Notes: generated by a model not told the origin, from the sequence alone. Positions 27,694-37,426 are shown, counted from the first letter of the stretch. The stretch is 64,000 nucleotides of DNA from Longimicrobium sp. (GCF_035474595.1 NZ_DATIND010000014.1:1-64000), one strand, 5' to 3'. Program-made: numbers and translations.

Positions 27694-29580
27694 CTACAAC
27701 TCGATCTGCGCGCCCAGCTCGACCACCCGGTTCGGCGGCAGTCCGAAGAACGACGTCGCCGTGCGCGCGTTGCGGCTCATGACCGCGAACAGGTGCTCGC
27801 GCCACATCGCCATCCCCGGCTTCTTCGAGGGGATCAGCGTCTCGCGCCCCAGGAAGTAGCTGGTCTTCATGGGGCTCAGGTCCAGCTCCGGGCGCCGCAC
27901 CTGCGCCAGCGCGCCGGGAACGTCGGGCTCCTCGGTGAAGCCGTAGCGCACCGAGATCCGGTAGAAGCCGTGCCCCGCGTCGGCCACCGAGATCCGCTCG
28001 GCGGCGTCGACCACGGGGATCTCCTCCGTCTCCACGGTCAGCAGCACCACGCGCTCGTGCAGCACCTTGTTGTGCATCAGGTTGTGCAGGAGCGCCGGGG
28101 GGGTGCCGCCGGTGTTGCCGTACATGAACACCGCCGTCCCGGGAACGCGCGCCGGCGGGTTCCTCTGCAGGTCGGCCAGGAACAGGTCGAACGGCAGCGT
28201 GGTGGCGTGCATCCGCGTGGCCAGGATCTGCCGCCCCCGCTTCCAGGTGGTCATCAGCGTGAAGATCACCCCCGCCACCACCAGCGGGAACCATCCGCCG
28301 TGCGGGATCTTCTCCAGGTTGGCCCCCCAGAACGCCAGGTCCACCACCAGGAACGCGGTCGCCAGCACGCCCACCCGCCACCACGCCCACCCCCACCGCG
28401 CCCGCGCCACCGCGCTGAAGAGGAGCGTGGTGAACACCATGTCGGTGGTCACCGCCACCCCGTACGCGTTGGCCAGGCTGCTGGACTCCTTGAACCCCGC
28501 GACCAGCCCGATGGCGGCGATCATCAGCAGCCAGTTCACCCCCGGGATGTAGATCTGCCCGATCTCGCGCGACGAGGTGTGCTCGATGTGCACGCGCGGG
28601 AGGTATCCCAGCTGCACCGCCTGCCGGGTGAGCGAGAACGCCCCCGAGATCACCGCCTGCGACGCGATGACCGTGGCCACGGTGGAGAGCGTGACCAGCG
28701 GATAGGTGGCCCACGCGGGGGCCAGCAGGAAGAACGGGTGCTCGGCCGCAGAGGGGTCGCGGATGATCAGCGCCCCCTGCCCGAAGTAGTTCAGCACCAG
28801 CGCGGGAAGCACCACCGCGAACCAGGTCAGGCGGATGGGCCGCTTGCCGAAGTGGCCCATGTCGGCGTACAGCGCCTCGCCGCCGGTGACCGCCAGGAAC
28901 ACCGACCCCAGGATGAGGAAGCCGGCGCTCCCGTTGCGCCCGAAGAAGCGCGCCGCGTGCAGCGGGTTCAGCGCCGCCAGCACCTGCGGGTGGCGCACGA
29001 TCTCGGACAGGCCCAGCGCCGCCAGCACCAGGAACCAGAGGAGCGTCACCGGCCCGAACACCCGCCCGATCCCGGCGGTGCCGCGGCTCTGGATGGCGAA
29101 CAGCCCCACCAGAATGGCGATGGTGATGGGAACCACGAAGGGAGAGAAGAAGGGCGTGGCCACCTCCAGCCCCTCCACCGCGCTCAGCACCGAGATGGCC
29201 GGGGTGATCATGCTGTCGCCGTACAGCAGCGACGCGCCGAACAGCCCCAGCAGCACCAGGATCCCCGCCTTCCCCGTGCTGGCGCGCCGCGGCACCACCA
29301 GCGCGGTCAGCGCGATCATCCCCCCCTCGCCCCGGTTGTCCGCGCGCATCACGAACACCAGGTACTTCACGGAGATGACCACGATCAGCGCCCAGAAGAT
29401 CAGCGACAGGATCCCCAGGACGTTGGCCGGCGTGGCGGCGATCCCCCCCGCGGGGCGGAAGGCCTCGCGCATGGCGTACAGCGGGCTGGTGCCGATGTCG
29501 CCGTACACCACGCCCAGCGCCGCCAGCGCCAGCACGAACAGGTAGCGGCCCTGCGGCTGCTCTCGCGAATGCTCGCTCAA
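27694..29580 (-). CDS. kup: Kup-type potassium uptake protein, second of tandem pair
   Basis: 628 residues, KUP/HAK/KT family K+/H+ symporter of the inner membrane. N-terminal GVVYGDIGTSPLYAMREAF is the family signature; about twelve transmembrane segments fill residues 10-430, then a cytoplasmic tail ending RTATSFFGLPPNRVVELGAQ. The start is TTG at 29580 preceded by GGAGCACGAG. It lies 31 nt downstream of a second kup gene whose C-terminus is almost identical, so the pair is co-transcribed and arose by duplication. No riboswitch was recognised ahead of the pair. Confidence 0.95.
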   Translation of the reverse strand: MSEHSREQPQGRYLFVLALAALGVVYGDIGTSPLYAMREAFRPAGGIAATPANVLGILSLIFWALIVVISVKYLVFVMRADNRGEGGMIALTALVVPRRASTGKAGILVLLGLFGASLLYGDSMITPAISVLSAVEGLEVATPFFSPFVVPITIAILVGLFAIQSRGTAGIGRVFGPVTLLWFLVLAALGLSEIVRHPQVLAALNPLHAARFFGRNGSAGFLILGSVFLAVTGGEALYADMGHFGKRPIRLTWFAVVLPALVLNYFGQGALIIRDPSAAEHPFFLLAPAWATYPLVTLSTVATVIASQAVISGAFSLTRQAVQLGYLPRVHIEHTSSREIGQIYIPGVNWLLMIAAIGLVAGFKESSSLANAYGVAVTTDMVFTTLLFSAVARARWGWAWWRVGVLATAFLVVDLAFWGANLEKIPHGGWFPLVVAGVIFTLMTTWKRGRQILATRMHATTLPFDLFLADLQRNPPARVPGTAVFMYGNTGGTPPALLHNLMHNKVLHERVVLLTVETEEIPVVDAAERISVADAGHGFYRISVRYGFTEEPDVPGALAQVRRPELDLSPMKTSYFLGRETLIPSKKPGMAMWREHLFAVMSRNARTATSFFGLPPNRVVELGAQIEL

Positions 29581-29611
29581 CTCGTGCTCCGGCGGTGGGT
29601 CCGGGGTGCGC

Positions 29612-31510
29612 TCACAGCTCGATCTGCGCGCCGAGCTCCACCACCCGGTTGGGTGGCAGCCCGAAGAACGACGTGGCGGTGCGCGCGTTCCTCGACATCA
29701 GCGCGAACAGCTGCTCGCGCCAGAGCGCCATCCCCGGGCGCCGCGAGGGGATCAGCGTCTCGCGCCCCAGGAAGAAGCTGGTGTGCGCCGGCCTCAGGTC
29801 CAGCCCTTCGAAGTGCACGTTCGCCAGCGCCTGCGGCACGTTGGGGTCTTCCATGAAGCCGTAGCTCAGCGTCACCCGGTAGAACCCCTCGCCCAGCTCC
29901 TCCACCTCGCTGCGCTGCTCGTCGGCCACCAGCGGCGTCTCGTGCGTCTCCACATTCAGGAACACCATCGTCCTGTGCAGCACCTTGTAGTGCTTCAGCG
30001 AGTGCAGCAGCGCGGGCGGCGTCCCCTGGCGGTTGCCGTACATGAACACCGCCGTCCCCGGCACCCGCACCGGCGGGTTGCGGCGCACGTCCTCCAGGAA
30101 CAGGTCGATCGGCAGCGAGGTCTCCACCATCCGCTGCCCCAGGATGCGCCGCCCCGTCTTCCACGTGGTCATGGCGGTGAACACCACGGCGCCCACCAGC
30201 AGCGGGAACCAGCCGCCGTGCTCGATCTTGGTGGCGTTGGCCAGGAAGAACGCCAGGTCGATGATCAGGAAGAAGAAGGCCGGGATCCCCGCCTGCACCG
30301 CCGTCCACCCGAAGCGGCGGCGCGCCACGAAGTAGAACAGGATGGTGGTGATGGCCATCGTTCCCGTCACCGCGATCCCGTACGCCGCGGCCAGGTTGCT
30401 GCTGCTGCCGAACCCCACCACCAGCGCGATGCAGGCGATCATCAGCACCCAGTTCACCCCGGGGATGTAGATCTGCCCGATCTCGCGCGCCGAGGTGTGC
30501 TCCACGTCCACGCGCGGGCTGTACCCCAGCTGCACCGCCTGCCGCGTGAGCGAGAACGCGCCGGTGATCAGCGCCTGGCTGGCGATCACCGCCGCGGCGG
30601 TGGCCAGCGCCACCAGGGGGTACAGCGCCCACGCCGGCGCCAGCCGGTAGAACGGGTTCTCCACGGCCGACGGGTCGCGCAGCAGCAGCGCGCCCTGCCC
30701 GAAGTAGTTCAGCAGCAGCGCCGGCAGCGCCAGCGTGAACCAGGCCAGCCGGATGGGGTCGCGGCCGAAGTGCCCCATGTCGGCGTACAGCGCCTCGCCG
30801 CCGGTGACCACCAGGAACACCGAGCCCAGCACCAGGAACCCCGTGTACCCGTGGTGCACCATGAAGCGGATGGCGAAGTACGGGCTGACCGCCACGAACA
30901 CCGCGGGAAAGCGCACCGCCTCGGCCAGCCCCATCACCGCGATGGCCCCGAACCAGAGCAGCATCACCGGCCCGAAGATGCGCCCGATGGCCGCCGTCCC
31001 CCGGCTCTGCACCACGAACAGCCCCACCAGGATGGCGATGGAGATGAAGATGATGTACGGCTCGAAGAAGGGCGTGGCCACGTTCAGCCCCTCCACCGCG
31101 CTCAGCACGGTGATGGCGGGGGTGATCATCCCGTCGCCGTACAGCAGCGCGGCGCCGAACACGCCCATCAGCGCCAGCACCATGGCCGTGCCGCGGGGCG
31201 GCGCCTCGCGCGGCGGCGCCACCAGCGCCAGCAGCGCCAGAATCCCCCCCTCGCCCCGGTTGTCGGCGCGCATCACGAACACCAGGTACTTCACCGACAC
31301 CACCAGGATCAGCGACCACACGATCAGCGACAGGATCCCCACCACGTTGTCGTGGGTGGGGCGAATGCCGGTGGAGTGGTGGAAGCACTCGCGGAGTGCG
31401 TAGAGCGGGCTGGTGCCGATGTCGCCGTACACCACCCCCAGCGCACCAAGGGAGAGCGTGAGGAGGTACCGTCCCCTGGGCGCGCCCTCGTGCGGTTGCG
31501 TTGCGGTCAC
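29612..31510 (-). CDS. kup: Kup-type potassium uptake protein, first of tandem pair
   Basis: 632 residues from the GTG at 31510. Same architecture as its downstream partner: GVVYGDIGTSPLYALRECFH at the start, about twelve membrane segments, C-terminal tail ending in the same FFGLPPNRVVELGAQIEL. A frame continues 25 codons upstream to 31585, but that extension has no family match and the partner starts at the position equivalent to 31510. Full length with no obvious lesion. A 185-bp non-repeat stretch and then a class D repeat separate it from the region upstream. Confidence 0.93.
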   Translation of the reverse strand: MTATQPHEGAPRGRYLLTLSLGALGVVYGDIGTSPLYALRECFHHSTGIRPTHDNVVGILSLIVWSLILVVSVKYLVFVMRADNRGEGGILALLALVAPPREAPPRGTAMVLALMGVFGAALLYGDGMITPAITVLSAVEGLNVATPFFEPYIIFISIAILVGLFVVQSRGTAAIGRIFGPVMLLWFGAIAVMGLAEAVRFPAVFVAVSPYFAIRFMVHHGYTGFLVLGSVFLVVTGGEALYADMGHFGRDPIRLAWFTLALPALLLNYFGQGALLLRDPSAVENPFYRLAPAWALYPLVALATAAAVIASQALITGAFSLTRQAVQLGYSPRVDVEHTSAREIGQIYIPGVNWVLMIACIALVVGFGSSSNLAAAYGIAVTGTMAITTILFYFVARRRFGWTAVQAGIPAFFFLIIDLAFFLANATKIEHGGWFPLLVGAVVFTAMTTWKTGRRILGQRMVETSLPIDLFLEDVRRNPPVRVPGTAVFMYGNRQGTPPALLHSLKHYKVLHRTMVFLNVETHETPLVADEQRSEVEELGEGFYRVTLSYGFMEDPNVPQALANVHFEGLDLRPAHTSFFLGRETLIPSRRPGMALWREQLFALMSRNARTATSFFGLPPNRVVELGAQIEL

Positions 31511-31695
31511 GTTTTCCGATAGCCGGTTCCGATCCAGCGCCGCGGACGGGTGATCCCCGCCCGCGCCGCCGGAGATACGTTGCAACCCGGGTGCCGGTTG
31601 CGCTGCTCACGCGGGAAGCGCCGACAAGCTTGCGCGCGCGGCCCCGAGCGTCAACGGCTGGGCCCCTGGTTTCACGCAGAAGAACTGCGGGGTCT

Positions 31696-32072
31696 GGGCG
31701 TGTTTGGCGCCGAGAAGCCAAACCGGGCTGCGCGCGCGGTAGGCAACGATACGACTGTTGCCAACCGCGCCGGGCCCCCGCCGCGCCTTGCATCGGCGCG
31801 ATTCTCCCGCGTCCGCGCGGGCGCGGCGGGTTCCCGGCCCTTCGGGCGCGCATCCCTCACGCGGGTGCGCGCCCGAGGCGCCCGCGCCGCCCTCAGCCCG
31901 CGCCGGAGGGCGCGACCCTCTCCCGTCCCGGCATAGGGTGGCCCTCCAGCATCCGGGCCGTTGTTCGACCATCCTCGCACCGATGCGTGGAGTGGCGCCG
32001 ATGCCGGAAAGCTACCTCTCCCGGTACGGGAGAGGTGGACGGCCTCGGCCGGCCGGAGAGGGCGCGATGCCG
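31696..32072 (+). repeat. Class D repeat, R1 + R2, forward copy
   Basis: R1 (31696-31865) starts GCGTGTTTGGCGCCGAGAAG and ends at CATCCCTCACGCGG; R2 (31866-32072) runs from GTGCGCGCCCGAGGCGCCCG to the GGTACGGGAGAGGT hairpin and GGAGAGGGCGCGATGCCG. Long stretches (62 and 84 nt) look identical to the reverse complement of 35088-35463. It fills most of the 719-bp spacer between kup and recA; no gene is seen in it. Confidence 0.9.
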
Positions 32073-32229
32073 GCCCGACGCACCGCCTGCAGTTCCCCCG
32101 ATCGCAACCTGCTCCGCCGCCTCTCACGACAGGACCCCTCCCCCGCCGCGCGGAAGAGGGGTCCTTGCCCCGCCGAGCTCTATCCCGGTGTCTGCGGCCG
32201 GCCGGCTGACGCGCGGTTCCAGCCGCGGC

Positions 32230-33291
32230 TCAGTCGAAGCCGCCCGCCGCGCCTTCGTCGCCGGCGGCGGCCACGCCGTTGATGCCGAGCACGTCCTTCA
32301 CCTTCTTCTCGATGTCGGCGGCAAGGTCCGGGTTCTCCTGCAGGAACGCCTTGGCGTTCTCGCGCCCCTGCCCCAGGCGCACGTCGCCGTAGCTGAACCA
32401 GGCGCCGGACTTGTTGATCACGTCGTTCTCCACCCCCAGGTCCACGATGATCCCGAAGTGGTCGATGCCGACGTTGAACATGATGTCGAAGTCCGCCTGC
32501 TTGAAGGGCGGCGCCACCTTGTTCTTCACGATCTTGGCGCGGGTCTTGTTCCCGACCAGCACCTCCTTGTCCTTGATGCTCCCGATGCGCCGGATGTCGA
32601 TGCGCAGCGAGGCGTAGAACTTCAGCGCCCGCCCGCCCGTGGTCGTCTCGGGGTTGCCGAACATCACCCCGATCTTCTCGCGGATCTGGTTGGTGAAGAT
32701 GACCGTCGTCTGCGAGCGGTTGATGGCGCCGGTGAGCTTGCGCAGCGCCTGGCTCATGAGCCGCGCCTGCAGCCCCACGTGGCTGTCGCCCATCTCGCCC
32801 TCGATCTCGGCGCGCGGCACCAGCGCGGCCACCGAGTCGATCACGATCACGTCCAGCGCGCTCGAGCGCACCAGCACCTCGCAGATCTCCAGCGCCTGCT
32901 CGCCCGTGTCGGGCTGCGACACCAGCAGGTTGTCCACGTCCACGCCCAGCTTGCGCGCGTACTCGATGTCGAGCGCGTGCTCGGCGTCGATGAAGGCGGC
33001 GATCCCGCCGGCGCGCTGCGCGTTGGCGATCACGTGCAGGCAGAGCGTGGTCTTGCCGGAGCTTTCCGGACCGTAGATCTCGGTGATCCGCCCGCGCGGC
33101 ACCCCGCCGATGCCGATGGCGGCGTCGAGGTTGATGGCGCCCGTGGGAATCACGCTGACCTTGACCATGGGCCCGTTCACGCCCATGCGCATGATGGAGC
33201 CTTTTCCGTACGCCTTCTCGATGGTGCCGATGGCCACGTTCAGGGCCTTCTTCCGGTCCTCGGTGGCGGCGTCCGCCTTGGTGCTGATCAT
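32230..33291 (-). CDS. recA: Recombinase A
   Basis: 353 residues. Start [20 protein letters not shown]; Walker [10 protein letters not shown], the DNA-binding loop region [40 protein letters not shown] and the conserved [20 protein letters not shown]. RecA forms filaments on single-stranded DNA for strand exchange and triggers SOS self-cleavage of LexA. The frame stays open upstream to 33405, but the family N-terminus and the promoter position fix the ATG at 33291. The tail ends in an acidic-glycine stretch, as usual. The recA region is bracketed by oppositely oriented class D repeats. Confidence 0.98.
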   Translation of the reverse strand: MISTKADAATEDRKKALNVAIGTIEKAYGKGSIMRMGVNGPMVKVSVIPTGAINLDAAIGIGGVPRGRITEIYGPESSGKTTLCLHVIANAQRAGGIAAFIDAEHALDIEYARKLGVDVDNLLVSQPDTGEQALEICEVLVRSSALDVIVIDSVAALVPRAEIEGEMGDSHVGLQARLMSQALRKLTGAINRSQTTVIFTNQIREKIGVMFGNPETTTGGRALKFYASLRIDIRRIGSIKDKEVLVGNKTRAKIVKNKVAPPFKQADFDIMFNVGIDHFGIIVDLGVENDVINKSGAWFSYGDVRLGQGRENAKAFLQENPDLAADIEKKVKDVLGINGVAAAGDEGAAGGFD

Positions 33292-33356
33292 CGCGGTCAG
33301 ATCTCTCGTTGGAAGGGGCGTGCTGTGGGCGTTGGATACCCCGGACGCAACGTGCG

Positions 33357-33405
33357 GTTCCCGAAGAACACCCGAAAGTTTACATCCGGGCGGCGCTCCG
33401 CACAA
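33357..33405 (-). promoter_or_regulatory. recA promoter with GTTC-N5-GAAC dyad
   Basis: Minus strand: TTGTGC (33405-33400), 17-bp spacer, TAAACT (33382-33377). The dyad GTTC-TTCGG-GAAC (33369-33357) begins 7 bp past the -10 box, over the expected transcription start, where an SOS operator could act. The arm order is the reverse of the GAAC-N4-GTTC form, so it is only a candidate. Confidence 0.45.
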
Positions 33406-33440
33406 GGGTTTCGTGCGGCGCCGCGAAAACTTTCACCGGC

Positions 33441-34493
33441 TCAGGCGCGGAGCGCGTCGACGACCTCGCCGAAGGCCGCGGCGGCGCGCTCGATGCCCGC
33501 GTCGTCCACGTCCATGTGGGTGACGGCGCGCAGGCGGCGGGGGCCGAACTGGGTCATCCACACCCCGTGCTCGGCCAGCCCGCGGAGGAGGGCGGCGGGG
33601 TCCAGCCGCTCGTCCTCCAGGTCCAGCATGACGATGTTGCTCTGCGGCTTCAGCGCGGCCACGCCGTCGCGCGCGCAGCGGCGGGCCAGCGCGTCGGCGC
33701 GGCGGTGGTCGTCCTCCAGCCGCGCCAGGTTGTTGCGCAGCGCGTACAGCCCCGCGGCGGCCAGGATCCCCGCCTGCCGCATCCCGCCGCCCAGCCGCCG
33801 GCGGATGCGCCACGCCTTTTCCATCAGCTCCGCGCTCCCGGCCAGGATGGAGCCCACCGGCGCGCCCAGCCCCTTGGAGAGCGCCACCATCACCGTGTCG
33901 GCCGGCGCGGCGTAGTCGGCCATGGGCACGCCGGTGGCGGCGGCGGCGTTGGGGAGGCGCGCGCCGTCCAGGTGCACGCGGATGCCGCGCTCGCGCGCCA
34001 CCTCGGCCACGGCCTGGAGCTGCACCAGGCGGAGGACGCGCCCGCCGGCGGCGTTGTGCGTGTTCTCCAGGCAGAGCACCGAGGTCCGCGGGAGGAAGGG
34101 CGACACCGGGCGGATGGCCTCGGCTGCGTCTTCCGGGCGGAGCAGCCCGTCGCGGGTGAACACGGCGCGGAACTGCACGCCGCCCAGCTGCGCCGCGGCG
34201 TTCTCCTCCCAGTTCAGCATGTGCCCGGTGGAGTCGATCACCGCCTCGGTGCCCGGCTCGGCCAGGGTGAGGATGGCCGCGGTGTTGGCCATCACCCCGC
34301 TGGGGAAGAAGAGCGCGCGCTCCTTGCCCAGCAGCTCGGCGGCGTAGCGCTCCAGCTCGGCGGCGGTCGGGTCGTCGCCCAGCACCGCGTCGCCCACCGG
34401 GGCCTCGGCGATGGCGCGGCGCATCTCGGGGGACGGCCGGGTGACCGTGTCGGAGCGCAGGTCTACGGGCGGCTGGGGGGTGCTGGGCGGCAT
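33441..34493 (-). CDS. Threonine aldolase-family PLP enzyme
   Basis: 350 residues, fold-type [19 protein letters not shown] is the family opening; S65-G-V-M-A-N binds the PLP phosphate, D176-G-A-R stacks under the cofactor and K207 in [13 protein letters not shown] is the Schiff-base lysine. Low-specificity L-threonine aldolases split threonine/allo-threonine into glycine and acetaldehyde; GntG-like relatives act on other beta-hydroxy amino acids. Lies 149 bp downstream in space from recA but upstream of it in transcription; the recA promoter lies between, so they are separate units. Confidence 0.9.
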   Translation of the reverse strand: MPPSTPQPPVDLRSDTVTRPSPEMRRAIAEAPVGDAVLGDDPTAAELERYAAELLGKERALFFPSGVMANTAAILTLAEPGTEAVIDSTGHMLNWEENAAAQLGGVQFRAVFTRDGLLRPEDAAEAIRPVSPFLPRTSVLCLENTHNAAGGRVLRLVQLQAVAEVARERGIRVHLDGARLPNAAAATGVPMADYAAPADTVMVALSKGLGAPVGSILAGSAELMEKAWRIRRRLGGGMRQAGILAAAGLYALRNNLARLEDDHRRADALARRCARDGVAALKPQSNIVMLDLEDERLDPAALLRGLAEHGVWMTQFGPRRLRAVTHMDVDDAGIERAAAAFGEVVDALRA

Positions 34494-34643
34494 GGGCGCG
34501 GTCCAGGGGGCGCAGGGCGGTTCGGGCGCGGGGGAACGGCGACAAGATCCCCCGCCGGGCCGCCGGAGACAAGCCCCGCTCCCACGCCCGGCGCGCGCGC
34601 CGGAAGGCGTCCGCCGTCCACCTTGCCGCGTACGGCACGGTGC

Positions 34644-34799
34644 TCATGCGCGGGTGAACTCCCGCGGCTGCACGCGCTCGTGCAGATCGCCCGCGTCCGG
34701 CACCGCGTCCACGCCGCCGCGGGCGAGGCCGACGGGCGCGCACTGCTCCACTCCCAGGGCCCGCAGGACTTCGCGAAGCACGCTGCTCAGCTCGTTCAT
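34644..34799 (-). CDS. Possible 51-residue peptide
   Basis: [20 protein letters not shown] opens a short frame with an amphipathic N-terminal helix, ending [12 protein letters not shown]. No Shine-Dalgarno precedes the ATG and no family is recognised. Offered because the surrounding 1,068-bp spacer (34494-35561) otherwise contains only the class D repeat and a terminator. Confidence 0.25.
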   Translation of the reverse strand: MNELSSVLREVLRALGVEQCAPVGLARGGVDAVPDAGDLHERVQPREFTRA

Positions 34800-35087
34800 G
34801 GTGAGGTTTCGCGTTCGAGGTTGGGCGGCGCTTTCGCCGCGGCGCTGCTGCTGATATCGGCACTTCCCGCAGGTTCGTCGACCGACGGCGACGGCTTCAC
34901 GGAAGGCGAAATCCACGGACTTCACGGCTGGACAAATTGGATTTTCTGGAATTGCCGGACAAAGTGAACACCGTCTGACGCACTGTAATTCTGGCCCGGT
35001 TTGCTGTCAAGATGCTCGTGGTGGACGTCAGGATTTAGGATGGAATCGATCGGGAGGTGCAGGAAGGCCTGTCGGCGCGCGCCCGCC

Positions 35088-35463
35088 GCATCGCGCCCTC
35101 TCCGGCCGGCCGAGGCCGTCCACCTCTCCCGTACCGGGAGAGGTAGCTTTCCGGCATCGGCGCCACTCCACACATCGGTGCGAGGATGGTCGAACAAACG
35201 GCACGGATGCTGGACGGCCACCCTCTCCCGGGACGGGAGAGGGTCGCGCCCTCCGGCGCGGGGTGAGGGCGGCGCGGGCGCCTCGGGCGCGCACCCGCGT
35301 GAGGGATGCGCGCCCGAAGGGCCGGGACGCCGCCGCGCGCGCAGCGATGATGTGGACCGCATCGACTTACGGCGCGGCGGTGGCCCGGCGCCGTTGGCAA
35401 CAGCTGTATCGTTGCCTACGGCGCGCGCAGCCCGGTTTGGCGCCCAGGCGCCAAACACGCCCG
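35088..35463 (-). repeat. Class D repeat, R2 + R1, reverse copy
   Basis: Reverse complement of the 31696-32072 element with the same module order. R2 spans 35088-35294 and R1 35295-35463, ending with the GTTTGGCGCC-CA-GGCGCCAAAC hairpin. Confidence 0.9.
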
Positions 35464-35496
35464 AATACCGCAGTACGGAAGTACGACCACAAAAAA

Positions 35497-35525
35497 GAAC
35501 GGCGCCGATGCTGCCGGCGCCGTTC
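35497..35525 (-). terminator. Intrinsic terminator of the methyltransferase gene
   Basis: An 11-bp stem (GAACGGCGCCG / CGGCGCCGTTC) with a 7-nt loop, followed on the minus strand by a run of six T. 36 nt past the stop codon. Confidence 0.9.
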
Positions 35526-35561
35526 CCGATCGATCAACCGCCCGCGATCATCTGCCTGCCG

Positions 35562-36143
35562 TCAGACCGAGCAGAAGTAGAGGCGCGCGGGGAGGATGTT
35601 CAGGGGCTCGAAGGCCTCGCGGATGTCGCGGAACTCGGGTTTCAGGAAGCGCGAGACCTCGCGCGAGAACTGGTAGACGAGAAACCGCCCGCCCGGCCGC
35701 AGCGACCGCCGCGTGGCGCGCACGATGGCCGTGCCCACCTGCTCGGGCATGGTGCTGAAGGGAATGCCGGAGATCACGCAGTCGGCCTGCCCCAGCCCGT
35801 GCTCCTCGAGCACGCGGGCCACGTCGGCGGCGGAGCCGTGCACCACGGTCAGGCGCGGGTCGGGGATGGAGCGGCGGAGGAATTCCACGAAGTCGTCGTT
35901 GGTCTCGAACACCACCAGGCGCGCGTCGCGGTGCATGCGCTTGAGCACCTCGGCGGTGATGTTGCCCACGCCGGGGCCGTACTCCACGATCACGCGGGCG
36001 CGGCGCCAGTCCACCTGCCGCATCAGGTCGCGCACCAGAAAGCGCGAGCTGGGGATGATGGAGCCCAGCATGCGCGGGTGCTTGAAGAAGTTCCGCGCGA
36101 ACAGCATCATCTGCCTGCGCCGGGTCGCCGCCGTCTTCGCCAT
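35562..36143 (-). CDS. SAM-dependent methyltransferase, phospholipid N-methyltransferase-like
   Basis: 193 residues. LFARNFFKHPRMLGSIIPSS is the N-terminal signature of bacterial phospholipid (phosphatidylethanolamine) N-methyltransferase-like proteins; VIVEYGPGVGNITAEVLKRM is motif I of the SAM pocket and FETNDDFVEFL contains the acidic motif II. DCVISGIPFSTMPEQ corresponds to the catalytic IV region. Likely acts at the inner membrane on phosphatidylethanolamine, though the same fold is shared with rRNA dimethylases. Own terminator; head end faces the DUF4142 unit. Confidence 0.82.
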   Translation of the reverse strand: MAKTAATRRRQMMLFARNFFKHPRMLGSIIPSSRFLVRDLMRQVDWRRARVIVEYGPGVGNITAEVLKRMHRDARLVVFETNDDFVEFLRRSIPDPRLTVVHGSAADVARVLEEHGLGQADCVISGIPFSTMPEQVGTAIVRATRRSLRPGGRFLVYQFSREVSRFLKPEFRDIREAFEPLNILPARLYFCSV

Positions 36144-36233
36144 TCCGTCTCTCCGTCCTTCGTGCGCGTGGGGATAATCTCTCCGAAACAGGCAAGCTGC
36201 CGCCGAAGGGCCGCGCCGCGCAAGCGCACAATG

Positions 36234-36269
36234 CGGGCCGCCGCCCCCTTGCAGCGGGGCGGCGGCCCG
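36234..36269 (-). terminator. GC-rich hairpin after the DUF4142 gene
   Basis: A 14-bp perfect stem (CGGGCCGCCGCCCC / GGGGCGGCGGCCCG) with an 8-nt loop, 32 nt beyond the stop; only weak T content follows on the minus strand. Confidence 0.55.
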
Positions 36270-36301
36270 GATCGGCGGTGCTGGACGGTCCTTTCAGGCC
36301 G

Positions 36302-37426
36302 TCAGCGGAGCCCGGCGCGGATCTGCTGCGCCTGGGCCAGGTGCCGTACCACCGACGCGCGCATCTCCTCGGTCATCCGCACCGTTCCGGCCGAGGCGCC
36401 GGCGCGCAGCGAGGGAAGCATGTTGTCGATGGTGCGCAGCGCGTACTGGTGCGCGGCGATCTGGCGGTCCATGTACGCCCGGTCGAACGCCGCCCCGCGC
36501 AAGGCCTGCAGCCGGTCCATGGCGCGCATGTGGTCCTGCACGATGGGGCGGCTCCAGGTGTTGTCCATCAGCATGGCGTGCAGCCGCGGGTCGCCCACCG
36601 AGTACAGCCCCATGGACCCCGATCCGGCGGCCATGTGGTGGCCGGAATGCATGTCCGGCTGCACGGCGGCCGGCTTCCCGCCCGGGTGGTCGCCGCCGGG
36701 GCCGGCGGGCCGCGGCGCGTCGGCCGCGAACACGCTGCGCCCCTCGCCCACGGTGCCGGTGGGGTTCCCCGAGTTGTTCTCGGGAATGGGCTTGCCGTTG
36801 CGATCCAGCAGCTGTGCGTTGCTTCCCAGCGCCTGCCCGGCCGGGGTGCCCTGCGCGGGCTCGGAGCTCATCGACCCGGAGCCGGCGGGAACGGTTCGCG
36901 TGGCGTTCGCGCTCACGTTGCCGGGGCCCACCGCCACGCCGTTGGCGGCGCCGTTGTTGGCCACGATGGGCTGCCCGCTGCCGGGGTCGCGGTTCAGGTC
37001 GGTGCCGGCCGCGCTGAAGCCGGTGCTGCCGTTGGGCGAGCCGGAGTTGTTCTCGGGGATGGGGTGCCCGTGCGCGTCCACGCCCCGCGCGTTGCTGCCG
37101 CGGTTGTAGCCGGCCGCGGCCAGGTCGTTCCCCGCCAGCCCCACGCGCACCATGGACTGCTGCAGCCGCCCCACCGCGTCGCCGTGCTCGCCCACCATGA
37201 CGTGCGCGAAGTCGCGGACGCGCGCGTTCACCGCGCGGCTGGCCGCCAGCTGGCCCTCTTCCACCTCGCCGGCGTTGATGGCCAGCAGGGTGTGGTGCGC
37301 CGCGGACTCGGGCGTCCCGGGATCGCCCGCCATCACCCCGCGCGCCCCGGCGAACCCCGTGAGCGCGAGCACGGCGGCGCCGCACACCGCCAGCCTGCGC
37401 GCCGGGCTCCCTTCGAGTGTTGCCAT
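36302..37426 (-). CDS. DUF4142-type exported protein with large insertion
   Basis: 374 residues from the ATG preceded by AGGAGG. A signal-like segment (residues 8-33) is followed by an N-terminal DUF4142 part (45-97: HHTLLAINAGEVEEGQLAAS, VRDFAHVMVGEHGDAVGRLQ). About 200 residues of Gly/Asn/Pro-rich sequence then intervene, with the phrase G-x-PIPENNSG-x-P twice (about 119-131 and 211-223), before the C-terminal part (303-374: FDRAYMDRQIAAHQYALRTI). DUF4142 relates to ferritin-like four-helix bundles of unknown function. Insertion between the helix pairs is unusual; the reading frame is open throughout, so it is not a frameshift. Confidence 0.8.
   Translation of the reverse strand: MATLEGSPARRLAVCGAAVLALTGFAGARGVMAGDPGTPESAAHHTLLAINAGEVEEGQLAASRAVNARVRDFAHVMVGEHGDAVGRLQQSMVRVGLAGNDLAAAGYNRGSNARGVDAHGHPIPENNSGSPNGSTGFSAAGTDLNRDPGSGQPIVANNGAANGVAVGPGNVSANATRTVPAGSGSMSSEPAQGTPAGQALGSNAQLLDRNGKPIPENNSGNPTGTVGEGRSVFAADAPRPAGPGGDHPGGKPAAVQPDMHSGHHMAAGSGSMGLYSVGDPRLHAMLMDNTWSRPIVQDHMRAMDRLQALRGAAFDRAYMDRQIAAHQYALRTIDNMLPSLRAGASAGTVRMTEEMRASVVRHLAQAQQIRAGLR

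Noticed and set aside
29612-31585. Longer N-terminus for the first kup gene
   Set aside because: The 25 extra codons have no family match and the tandem partner starts at the equivalent of 31510.
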